DNA of 64,000 nucleotides from the NCBI RefSeq assembly GCF_000524195.1, contig NW_020170615.1:1-64000 (forward strand), given 5' to 3'. This document shows, piece after piece, positions 25,488 through 35,735 of this stretch (its first letter is position 1; every line of letters starts with the position of its first letter). The notes beneath the pieces are model-generated. The model ran no database searches and had not been told where the DNA came from. It was given only the letters and a program-made list of their open reading frames with translations. Source of the DNA: Echinococcus granulosus. Lineage: Eukaryota > Platyhelminthes > Cestoda > Cyclophyllidea > Taeniidae. The position numbers were made by a program, and so were the translations under genes.

Positions 25488-27048
25488 ATAACATTGTGCA
25501 TAGACGTGGGAATGTCCCAATTGTTAAATTTAAAACTGCCTAATCCCTTGAAAGTAATATGGTTGTGTTTTGTAAAAATTGCCGAGTTTTGGCTGTGGTT
25601 GGTTCATTTGAATCTTTTACTTCGTGGATTACTCACGCTGCACTACTACGGCAACAACGATGCTGCCTACTCCTTCGCTTACCACAGTTTCCCATGGTCT
25701 TGACCTAAGAATTAGACTATTTTGAAACCTGGAGTAGGTGTACTGAATTGCAGCTAGTATAGTGACGCAATATACGACGGTCAATCCAGTGATCTCCGCA
25801 GGTTCCGACGTCTATGTTGTCCCGCCCATGCCACTTCTGTTGACGGTTTGCCATCTCTCTTGTACGTTAAGTATGATCATTTGGGAAGGCTTTGATGCGG
25901 CACATTTCCCTCGTACACCGTTACTAAATGTTAGAGCGTACTTTATCACTTTTCTTGCCAGCTCCTGAAATCAAACCTTTTGAATAGTGTTAGGCAGTAC
26001 GAAGTACAGTGTGCCGGAGAGGAGACGCGTGTTATGCAGAAGAGGCCAGGGCCTAGAGACTCCGCGACTCCGGGTGTGAGAAGACCCCGACGAAGCCCCA
26101 AAGTTCGTGCGGTCAGTCTTTTAGCTGACCCAAGAGGGTTTGGTGAAACGAAACAGGTTTCGTATGGATTCGTAGCAAATTCGAATAATTTAACAAAATA
26201 TGAAGACGACAAGTACTTTTATTACGCATTCAAAGCAGTCTGGCTCGGCCTTGAAGTCTGCAGACCGTAATAATTCTGGCACAGTTTTTGGTGACTTTTG
26301 ACCCTAAGTGGATCTTTTTTTCTTAAGGATTTAGAATATTAGGGTATGACCTTAGAAAACACATACATATGGTTGGTCAGGTTAAGCACATGTCATGGCT
26401 TTGAAAGGCCTAAAATTGCAATTTCAAGCATTTTTTAGTAAAAACAGTGTTTGGTGCACAAACATTTCCCATTTGCAATTTTTAGTTTACTCTTTTAGTA
26501 CGCACAAAGTTAAGCAAAGGTCGGTTTTGTTGTTCTGGTGTGTCGTCTTTTGGTAGGTCAGGTTCACATTCCATCATAAATCAGTAACTTTCCACCAGAA
26601 CGTCTTTGTATTACTGAACTAATGTTGGAATCTCCTGCGATCGTCTTTCCTTATCATGTACTCTAGGGTTCGGTTTGCCGTCTCATCTGCTGACGATTCG
26701 ATTTCCTTTCTCAGGACAATTCATGTCTTTAGTAATTTTGGTTTTATATTTAGATGTCATCTGACCTGTTTGGCTGTTAAATATTAAACATCTTCCCACG
26801 GGTTGCACTGTTTATGTGTAAAGGATCAGTTTGTCTTATTGCATATTCACTTTTCCAAATGAAACTGACTGATTATAAAACTATGAAGTCATCTTATTTT
26901 TACAGACTTGTTTGTGTCTGTAAAACGTGTCTACGTTTTGTTTCATGTGTGGTTGGACAATCAATTCACTGGCGTTCCGATTCTGTCATTTATTGAAAAT
27001 TTTGCTTTCAGACATCCACAATTACTCCTGCTTTTGATGCTTTCACAG
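25488..27048. other. Intergenic region between NUP98 and the aminopeptidase gene
   Basis: Mostly AT-rich. A GC-richer island at about 26000-26200 is open on both strands (Arg/Pro-rich on plus). It looks unlike its surroundings and may be repeat-derived, but I cannot name it. An acceptor-like TTTCACAG directly abuts the ATG at 27049. Confidence 0.4.
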
Positions 27049-28589
27049 ATGAAAGCTCTATCCTTGGCCCACCGTTTCAAAGTTCTAAAGTCATTCTCGC
27101 GGTCTTTTTCATCTCCTTCCGCTATTTCTATGAATGAGTACGGGGCACGTCGATCGAAACTTGCCGAGAAAATTGCTCAAAGTTGCTCGTCCGATCGGGG
27201 GTCAGCGTCTCACCACTTGGTAATTATTCCTGCAGCTGAAATCCAGTATAGCTCTATCCATGTTCCATACCAATTTCGGCAGGATTCATACTTTCGATAT
27301 CTCACTGGAATTACTGAACCTGATGCAGTTCTCTCTCTTGAGATCGCAACAAAGTCAAGTGACATTGTGCATTTCACCCCTCGCCTATTCATCGAAGAGC
27401 GGACTTCCCACGACAGACTTTGGGATGGCCCAACTATGGGTGTTGATGTTGCAGCACTTACCACAGGAATTCAATGTACGATCCCGCTAAAGTTTTTTCC
27501 CGAATACCTTCAAATGGCGATGTCCGATCTTTCTGATTCTGGTTGCTTTTTCTGGTTTAGCACCCCTTTTGTTGTCAGATCGAAGGCGAAAGCACCGGTG
27601 AACCGCACTATATACTCCGTTGTGTCGGATAAGTTTACGGGGAGTCGGTTAGTTCAGTCGAATCTACGAAACCCGAATCCCTTGATTGACGAATTAAGGT
27701 TGATAAAATCCCAATCTGAATTGCTTTTGATGAAACGAGCTGTGGAATTGACATCTATAGCTTTGAAGAAAACTCTGTCATCAGCGTATCCGGGTATAAG
27801 AGAGGCTGAATTAGCTGCACGATTTGAATTTGAGTCCACATTGATGGGGTGTGGCCTTGGTTACCCAGCCGTTGTTGCTGGTGGCAACCGAGCTAACATA
27901 ATTCATTATTTAAAAAATTCTGAATGCGTTGAGGATGGTGAGCTGGTCTTGATGGATGTTGGATGTGATGTCGAAGGCTACACCGCGGATATCTCTAGAA
28001 CCTGGCCCATAAACGGTAATTTAAAATATCCACGATGGACATCCCTTAAAATAGGTCATTTTTCGCAGCACCAACGCTTATTGCATGACATTTTAATCCA
28101 GGTGCAAACCGACTGCCAGAAGGCGGCCCACCCGGAGTCGAGTCTCCAAAAGCTCTACGACCTAATGGTCAAGCGGTTAGTCCAATATCTTAATGAGGAG
28201 AAGGTACTCACTGCTAGTGATAGCGAGTCAATATCGGTATTTCTACTCTTCTTTGTTTAATGGACAAAATTTAGGTAGGCTCTTACATTTGCCCACACCA
28301 TATTGGCCACTACCTTGGTCTCGACGTTCACGATACGTCCAGCATTTCATACAGCCAAAGGTTTGAGCCGGGAATGGTTTTTCCTTTGGAACCAGGTATC
28401 TACTTCCCGGCAGAAGGCGGCAAGGTAGCCGTGGCTAAGGAATTTCGTGGCATGGGATTGCGGCTTGAAGACGACTACGTTTTTACTACTGATGGGAAAG
28501 CCGAAAAACTTAATGACTGTATGCCCTTCAAGGCCTCTGACCTCGAATCCCTCATTCGTTCTCATAGTGGTCAAGGAAGTGCTCTGTGA
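27049..28589 (+). CDS. XPNPEP3: Xaa-Pro aminopeptidase 3, mitochondrial (M24B), complete, 487 aa
   Basis: Metallopeptidase (APP3/Icp55 type) that trims N-terminal residues from imported mitochondrial proteins. Exons: 27049-28015, 28055-28236, 28275-28589; introns of 39 and 38 nt. The start was chosen at MKALSLAHRFK because the next ~30 residues are rich in Arg/Lys/Ser and free of acids, as in a mitochondrial presequence; in-frame upstream ATGs exist but lie before a likely acceptor. The N-terminal domain shows FRQDSYFRYLTG and DRLWDGP. The catalytic domain keeps all five metal ligands: Asp in LMDVGC, Asp in TADISRTWP, His in HHIGHYLGLDVHD, Glu in PLEPGIYFP and Glu in GLRLEDDY. Removing the first intron gives TWPINGHFSQHQRLLHDI, which aligns without gaps to animal homologues; leaving it in adds 13 residues. 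Length is close to the human protein (about 500 aa). Confidence 0.95.
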
Positions 28590-29191
28590 ATGAGAATCCT
28601 AAATTCTCAGCAGTCGTGACATACTACGTTGTATAAAAATATTTGCGGTCTTATTTTATGGTTAACATGCGATTCTTATCTTCCTGTCATAGGGTTTTGC
28701 ATCGGCGAGTTGGCGACGCCAGACGCCTCTGGTGGCGCTGTTCCAACGACTGCAATCATAACTGGTCTATGGTTTGTACATCACGTCGTAGTGAAGATGA
28801 TCCTAAACACTGGTTTAAACCGTCTCAATTTCTTCCAGTTGTTCTTAAGATAAATAGTATAAAATTTGAAATTCTACGCAGTTGGAACCATGTCAGAAAT
28901 TGACTAATGGACAAGGCTGGTGGCCTGTCTTGTAATCCCTTCTGGTAACGGTGTCAGGTTTGTTGTTATTGCAGGCTTTGGTAACGCAATACGACGATAA
29001 TTAGCCAGATTAACCGTAGGCTCTTCACTTAGGCTGGTGGGAAATCGTGCCATGCTAAATACTCCTATTTTGGTACTTACTATAGCGGAAGTTGTTAATT
29101 CAAACACCGGTAATCGTTAACATCCGTTTCCACCATATTTATTACCACAATCAACCAAAATAAGTTGTAAAGACATCATTAAGAGTCAAGC
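28590..29191. other. Short intergenic region between convergent genes
   Basis: Holds the 3' ends of the aminopeptidase gene (plus) and the secreted-protein gene (minus). Two short plus-strand frames at 28629-28903 overlap in different frames and show no motif. A possible last exon of the minus-strand gene begins after an acceptor near 29054. Confidence 0.45.
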
Positions 29192-29971
29192 TCACAAGCA
29201 CCGAAACATACCATCCAAGATGTCCTGCTCAAAGTTGGTGTTAAAGGTGCCCGGACTCGGTATAAACAGTTGATCCATAAGGAACATCATGCGACAGTTG
29301 CTCTTCGAATCAACATACTGCCCGATAAGGACTTGGTAGCGTTCCAGTCGACAGACCTCGTACTTTCTTGAAAACGTATATAGATGGCGTTTAACACCAC
29401 CGGTGGGAATTCTCGCGTCAGTGAACCACATTTCCTTTTGCAATGTTTCTGCACTAGGAACGTAGTGGAATCCGTTATCCTCCGAGATGCATCTGGGTTC
29501 ACCCAGGTAGGGTGTGTGGAGGCACTCCCTCTCATCCTTGGGACATACCTTCAGGTGCGGTCCTCTCCAGTCCTCACAGAGGCTGTTAGAGAGTACTGTT
29601 TGCCCGATCACCATAACTGCCTCGATGGTCGGTGGATTCGTGCTGTTCCGACGGATGCGATACAAACAACGATCGCTCCGTGGACGTCGACCAATGCGCC
29701 GTGTATGAACGATGAACTCAGACTCCCATGTCTGTGGGAAGCAGCATGGTCTGTGGGTGGGTCTATACCAAGTATAGAGGCTATGCAGACCCGGAAACAA
29801 CGACAGTAACTGATTTCGTCGCCCAATGCTCTCTGGATGAAAGTCTGATGTGTTTAGTTTGCAGAGGGTGCCCCACTCACTAGATCCGGTAGTTATAATT
29901 TTGCCACTGACATCTGTCACCCAAATAATAATACAAATTGTGGCAGAAAAGTACTCGTTTGTTCGCCGCAT
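29192..29971 (-). CDS. Unrecognised secreted cysteine-containing protein, 259 aa or a slightly different C-terminus
   Basis: Open from ATG at 29969-29971 to a stop at 29192, no intron needed. The first ~23 residues (ACIIIWV-like hydrophobic core after an Arg-Arg start) look like a signal peptide, and no later membrane segment is seen, so secretion or ER luminal location is inferred. About ten cysteines follow, including PCCFPQTWE near residue 75, CLYRIRRNST, CPKDERECLHTPY, EPRC, KYEVCRLE and SNCRMMF, plus one N-glycosylation sequon (NST). The PCC-F-P-x-x-W-E opening faintly recalls ependymin-related proteins, but the rest does not clearly follow that family. Near the end, GATG|GTATGT is a strong donor. 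Splicing it to TTTAG at about 29055 would replace the last residues with a short tail (AWHDFPPA). I cannot tell which form is used. Confidence 0.6.
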   Translation of the reverse strand: MRRTNEYFSATICIIIWVTDVSGKIITTGSSEWGTLCKLNTSDFHPESIGRRNQLLSLFPGLHSLYTWYRPTHRPCCFPQTWESEFIVHTRRIGRRPRSDRCLYRIRRNSTNPPTIEAVMVIGQTVLSNSLCEDWRGPHLKVCPKDERECLHTPYLGEPRCISEDNGFHYVPSAETLQKEMWFTDARIPTGGVKRHLYTFSRKYEVCRLERYQVLIGQYVDSKSNCRMMFLMDQLFIPSPGTFNTNFEQDILDGMFRCL

Positions 29972-30421
29972 GGCTGTTTATGGGGCGATGTGGCATCGAC
30001 TTTGTGTAAGCTTTTACGTTGTCTCCTTATTGGTCATGATTTTAAACCAATCAAAGTGGAGCGCTTGTCAAGGTAACTGAGAGTCGATTCGACTTTCGGG
30101 TATTTGAAATCATTGTTGATTCTAAAGTCGGTTCATTATCACTTTCAGACCACACGGTTAGGTACACTTATTAGTTATTCTCACAAGCAAATGTAACGCA
30201 ACCTTTATCCACTTAATGATCTGCCGGGTGATGTTTTACAGAGAAAACCCTAGGTCACCCTTCGACGTTGATCAAACGAAAGCAATTGCTTTCATAATTG
30301 ACCTACTCCATTAACAAATAGATCGCTGCTTTACCAAACTGAAAACAATAATTGGAAGTTCGGCGAAACTGTATAAATAGTTGTAAAGTATCAAATGCAT
30401 ATGTACACTCGCAAAGAGAGG
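29972..30421. other. Intergenic region upstream of the secreted-protein gene and downstream of DPH7
   Basis: AT-rich. It would contain the promoter of the minus-strand secreted-protein gene and the 3' UTR of the minus-strand DPH7 gene. I find no clear poly(A) hexamer or other named site. Confidence 0.4.
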
Positions 30422-32160
30422 CTAGGCACCAGAGTCAGTACAGATGGCGAAGGATACGCAATTATCGTAGAAGGAACAGGTAGCGAGAAGCGCCTCAAAG
30501 TGTTGCTGCTCGTCTGCCCAAGCATTGATGTGCCAGTCGACGCCGTAGGCCAATTTGGCGGAAGGTTGGTAGAAGGTAGGTTTAGCGAGCGGACCATCAG
30601 GTGACGGCACCGAAAGGCCTGCAGGCACGCGCACAACGGCGAAGCCGGCGTGCATGCAGGCCATTAGAAGCCTGCCCGCACACGGCGACCACTTGTGGCG
30701 CCACACACCGCCTCCCTCACTGTGACACACAACGACTTCAGCACTACCACCACCACCAACGCTCCGAAGGTCCCATATTCTTAGCTTTTCATCAAAGCTA
30801 TAAGCAAAATTTTCGCAGCACCATTTACGGCTCTCAAATCAGGTAACAACCGCCACGCATCATGGTATGCTATCATATTCAAGCGAAAGTACAGAGACTG
30901 ATTCACCCAAAACCCTACCACCCTATTAGATTTGGTAACAGCCAATCAACCAGCTAAAGCGGACGAAATAATCTTTTATGACCGCGCCATAGGACACCTC
31001 AAATTAAAAATAATATACGTGGTTTCAAACGCGATAGAAGCCCCTAGCCTAAAACGCCACAGCAACTGTTGCTTATTCTAGCAGTTCTGTAAGTTAGGAA
31101 GCTTCGACTCACCAACCAGTTGAAATTAAATGACGATGCGTTGGAACACTCGAGAGACTGCATACACCCATCTCATGTCTAAAAGGAGTATCAAGATTAA
31201 GCATGCCCATTAAGAGTCTGGCGTAAGTAAACATACCTCCTACTGAATGTGCATTTAGTGAAGCCAACACGTTGATCCCAAACGCGAGATATGCAATCAT
31301 CACCGCCGGATAGCACCAAATTGTCGTCATTCTTGGAAAATCTCACACACCAAGATTCGAATTCATGGGCTTTACAGGTGCTGATGACAGCTCCTTTCGG
31401 AGAGTCAACAAGATATATATTTCCTGTTTCATCGGCAGTAACAGCTCTTAATATATGACAAAGCATGTTAAATTGTGCATACTTTGTACCATGAAAGTCA
31501 GCTGAAAGAAGCAATTTCTGTGAAACAGAGATTATATTTCGGATTGTGAGAGGTTGTGATGGTTGGGAGGAAATAGTGTAAAGTTCTCCAGAACTTGTTG
31601 CAGCAAGGCACAAGTCAGAACACATCCAACATAAATCAAGGACGCCAGGAACTTTGAGCTCATAAGATTTTGCCACATGCTTTTCATCTATCTCAAACCT
31701 GACAAGTTGGCCGTTGCGTTTGCCAGTTGTCTACAGAAGTGAACCTATTCATTCGTCAACCACTGTGACTCTAATTCATTGTTAAGTCCAAATGAATTCA
31801 TACCCACTGCGTATCAAAAAAGCGGTGACACTATTGATTGAAGTAAACACTGTACAAAATCAGCATTATCGATATACAGAAACGTGCGCCTAAGACAACA
31901 GATTCGGTCAACTTGGTAAAGTTGGTCCCAGTTCAAGAACCCAAATCATTTAAAATATACCAATAAATAAGTTGAATAAATTCATGTCTATCCAACTAAT
32001 CTTGATACGCGACTTATTTGGCACACATACCCGAAACCAGACTTGCCTCATCGAGTTCGTAAGATCCAACCAACGCCTGCTCTCCACAAGGTGAGAGCTC
32101 GATGGAATCTGTATGCAACCCAAAACGATAAGATCCTATTTCAGAAAAAGCCGCAGACAT
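30422..32160 (-). CDS. DPH7: Diphthine methylesterase (WD40 protein DPH7/WDR85), 349 aa, four exons
   Basis: Removes the methyl ester from methylated diphthine before the final amidation that makes diphthamide on elongation factor 2; cytosolic. Exons on the minus strand: 32160-32047, 31730-31237, 31178-31113, 30797-30422. Motifs in order: GLHTDSIELSPCG and GSYELDE, GQLVRFEID, PGVLDLCWMCSDLCLAATSS, FSKNDDNLVLSGGDDCISRVW (WD repeat), HEMGVCSLSSVP, STG-C-FDEKLRIWDLRS (WD repeat across a junction), GGGVWRHKWSPC and LLMACMHAGF, ending LLATCSFYDN. These follow animal DPH7 in order and spacing. Phases close only if intron 1 starts with GC (GAG|GCAAGT). The start MSAAFSEIG was chosen to match the short family N-terminus; an in-frame ATG at 32206-32208 would add 16 residues. 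Confidence 0.9.
31731..32046 (-). other. GC-AG intron of DPH7
   Basis: On the minus strand the donor is GAG|GCAAGT, the classic strong GC donor context, and the acceptor is CTTCTGTAG|ACAACTGG. The codon before the exon-2 start is TAG in the required frame, so the acceptor must be exactly here and the upstream exon must end in phase 0. The nearby GT donor (GTATGT at 32030) would leave one extra base and break the frame. Confidence 0.72.
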
Positions 32161-33859
32161 CGCCTTCGAAAAGCAACCGCTGAACAGACCATGCAAACCG
32201 CAGCACACCCCAATACACGATCGCCGTGCTGATCAGCGACCTTGAAATCATTTACCTGTAGAGTTGAAGTGATTTTGGTCCGAATCATGTTTTAAACCTT
32301 TCCATATATCGGTATTTCCTAGGGCAAGGCAAGTATATATTATTAAGTAATGCTATTTGTGCCTGGTTTGGTAGGCTACACCCGCAAAACCTTATCCTAT
32401 CTAAAAACTTACTTTTTAATATTCTTGATCTAAACGGTCGAGAAAATATCTACATTGCATAAGTGGAATGGGTAGATCTCCTTTGTGTGACTTTTAGTTT
32501 GGTACACTTTTTCTTTCATTAACGGTAACTAATTTTTGCATCGGTAGTCATAATAACTTTGGAAGGAACCAAAATCAACCTCGAGAACGGAACATATAAT
32601 GATGGTGATTCCAAATCATAGTGGCACCACTTCTAAATACAATTGCTGTAATTATTCCCTTAAGGTTTGATAGGATTCGCTAGCAATATAATTTGTTGGC
32701 AAGCTCTGTCAAAACGATGTAACCGAGACGCCTCACTTAAGACTAGTTGACTTTTAAATCACACAATTTTTATCTCTCATTGGATTACCCTTGAGACATT
32801 TATGAAAAAAAAACAAGTTTATCAAATTTAAAAAAAACAATGATGCAAATAGGCCACCTGGGATTTTTTTCTTGATGGGTTTTTCCCTTGCTTTTCATTA
32901 CTACCTCACTTTCGTACTGTGTCCATCCGCGTTAATTTAAAGTCATCAGATTTCGCTCATCGTCCGGTGCTACTTCTGAGTAAAGGACTCTGCGTTCCCC
33001 CCTCCCACGTCCTGTTTCATGCCCTTGGAACGAGAGAGGTGCGTAGAGGATGAAGTCTTTCATTTGAGCTGCAATATGGCTGTTTACAGGTTGCCAATGC
33101 TTAAATGGGGATTGGAGTTCATTTCCTCTTTAAGGGTCAAAGGCGCCCTCTCCATCACGTGGTTTTTGTAAACTGGTAACTTATCATCCAGGGGGTACAT
33201 TTTAAACAAGCACACATCTCACATACTGCAGCCGTAAGGTTTACTTTTTAGACTATTTTGGCACTACAATTGCATGTAGGTTATTAGACGGCTTCTTGTG
33301 CATCTATTCATAGTCATAATCATCAGTATTTTCATCACTGAATGGATTGCTGCACCCGATTTGGCTAATTTGTCGTAAATGGTATCCGCCATCGTTTCAT
33401 ATTGTGGACTTGAGCAAATCAGGAAGATGCTGTTTTCAAAGTCGGGGTTATGATGGTATTCAATAAATGCTTCATTTTGTGTCTGTATACTACCTATAAT
33501 TTTTCAAAATCAGATTTCGAAAACTTGAGATGGGAAGATTTTGGTATCTTCCAGAAAGTTTGTATGATCGCAGAATTTATTTGGTTTCTATCTTGCCTTA
33601 TACAAAGTAAGCGTAGATTACCCGCCTATTTCCCAGACATTAAAGCTTCCTGTGGTACTTTGCAATACCCGGAGTCTTCCCTGAAGCCGTGATAAGTTAA
33701 AGTGGTATGACGACGCATAAATTACTAACGTACAGAAAATTGGGAGACTATTGGTATGGTCCGAAGACCGTGCTGCAGACCAGTAGTACAAGCCGTGGGT
33801 GCTGAAACGTCTGTGTGGTACAGTTCAAAATCAAACTAAACATCATTTTACGACAGTCT
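32161..33859. other. AT-rich intergenic region
   Basis: Upstream of DPH7 on the minus strand and beyond. Homopolymer A/T runs and short frames only (the longest, 33450-33692 plus, has no family signal). No gene, RNA or named repeat seen. Confidence 0.4.
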
Positions 33860-35115
33860 CGGTCACTTATCCTGGATACTTATTCCAGGACGTAACTTTG
33901 CGGTGCGTATAAATTCATTGTTACATTGTACGCTTACCCTTACACTTCCCTTCCTTAATGCATTATCAGCCTGTATTGGTTTGAGTACAGTTGTCAGCGT
34001 GTGGGTCATTCTGTGTCCCACCTCCTCACTGACTTCTGTCATTGTAGCATTCCACATGCTGGGTTCATCGGCGGAAATCGTGTTTGCCTACTTCAGAAGC
34101 AGATGTTTTGATCTCGCTGACACAGAGGGGGCAGTGGTAACAACGTAATGCACTGCATTGTGTTCCAATGTGGCGGATAGGGTAGATTTGAACAAAGTAG
34201 TTTTGCCACTGTTGGAGATCGTGGTAGCACCATCTTCAGGTAGCAGCGCGTACAATTCAATGGCGAAGCCAAAATGGGAGGGGAAATAAATAACTGCAAT
34301 AGGACGTCGAATATTGACAGCTGTGAAAATGAAAGGAAGTTGTCGTTTCAGACCAAGATTGACGATAAAGGGCTGTTTACCCAAGGTGTGAATGACTATT
34401 ATTGTCCGCCTGGTGAGTATTCACAATGGTTCTAAGGTTTTTTTTACTTACAAGTGAGAATAAAAGCAACCCCAGCTCCCATGTTGCCTAGAGATCGGCG
34501 GTTCCACCATTTACTTAAAAAAGGCGGCTAGAAATATGGCTTTTAAGGGTTGCTCCCATCACCGGTTGACTGGTTGGTTCACCTTGCTGTTAGTGAATGC
34601 TGAATAAAGAGTTTGGGAAGGCCTATTTTCTAACCTTGTCTTTGAAATGGTGGTGATAAGTGTAAATACAGCCAGGAGTAGGAGGCACACTTTAGGGTAA
34701 CACTTTTGAGAGGAGACCTGGAACTTGATTTTGGGCTGATGGGTGCCTCGATTTGCTGTTGTACCTGCTTCTGCAAGTATTTAGTAGTGATGAATTGTGG
34801 AAGGTGGGTAAGGCGCGGATGAGAGGATGGAACTGCTGCATCTTCTCAACTGCTTCAATCAGTTTTTTCAGCTGTATTTGAGACCTGAGCAGGCAAAAAA
34901 TCTGCACTGTTGCAGGGTCAACAGTTTGTCATAGCTATGAGGGTAGAGTCATTTACGTTTATGCCTCCATTCATAGAGCCCATGCGTCGCAGCGCCTGAG
35001 AAGGACTCCGATTGCCCACCTCAACACCAGATAGTAGAGTCGGGTCTCGCTTAACACCGCAGTACACTTCACCAAGACTCCCTCAAGCATTACATGCTAG
35101 CTCTCAACTGGCAGG
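33860..35115 (-). mobile_element. Degenerate Ty3/gypsy retrotransposon fragment, gag to protease and start of RT linker
   Basis: Reading leftwards on the minus strand with several frame breaks: a gag core near 35060-34960 (LLSGVEVGNRSPSQALRRM), then LPAQVSNTAEKTD near 34890, EAVEKMQQFHPL near 34850, and a relic of the gag zinc-knuckle segment near 34680-34640 (YTYHHHFKDKVRK). The protease region follows at 34550-34380, and then the segment that joins protease to reverse transcriptase at 34384-34090 (PFIVNLGLKRQLPFIFTAV, RRPI and HFGFAIE, then TTAPSVSARSKHLL). Stops and frame shifts show it is dead. The fragment stops just before the reverse transcriptase, and 34057-33863 is not recognisable. 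No terminal repeats were found. Confidence 0.75.
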
Positions 35116-35735
35116 GGATGGAGGCCAATGACTACTTCAAGGCGATTTCTGTAGGCAACTATGTGGCCCTGATCTGCGATTTGGATGAGCTGAAAGCTGG
35201 TAATACGAGGAAGATAGGATTTCCATACCTATCAGTGCTTGTAATGTCGTTGCATTTATCAATCATCGAGTAATCAGTAGCTTAGTTTAATGATTACCTA
35301 GAGCTCGTAACCTGTTCGTCCCAAAAAGGTGATCCTATCCCCAATTTCCTCTTGCTTTAACGATAACATAGCTCTGAACTCCTATAGATCGTATAAAAAT
35401 TTTAGAAATTGACTTGCTGTGATCGCATAAGTCAGTGAGAACACAAGCCTCTTAGACTAGTAAGCCAGGGAAACAATAGTGGCGTTAATATTTCCGGAAT
35501 ATCGAGGTCTCTCTCAATCCCTTCTGATCTGCTGATATCACTTACAAGCACTTTAATACTCACTATAAGGCCAAGGTCAATTAAAAACCATAAATACGCA
35601 GAACCGGAACCACCTCGTGTCTACGATACTCTCCACTGACCACTTAACTATTGCATACTCACTCACACGTCAGCAAATAATGGCAGCCTTGTGGAAGGTG
35701 TTCATTGATTACTCTGGCTAAGAGCTTGATAGGCT
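35116..35735. other. Spacer between the two halves of the retrotransposon
   Basis: About 0.6 kb separating the divergent gag-protease (minus) and RT-integrase (plus) relics. It would be the place to look for the inversion breakpoint or terminal repeats; by eye I see neither. Confidence 0.4.

Noticed and set aside
25980..26270. 96-residue frame, Arg/Pro-rich, in a GC island after NUP98.
   Set aside because: The opposite strand is equally open, and there is no splice context or motif; more likely composition or an old repeat.
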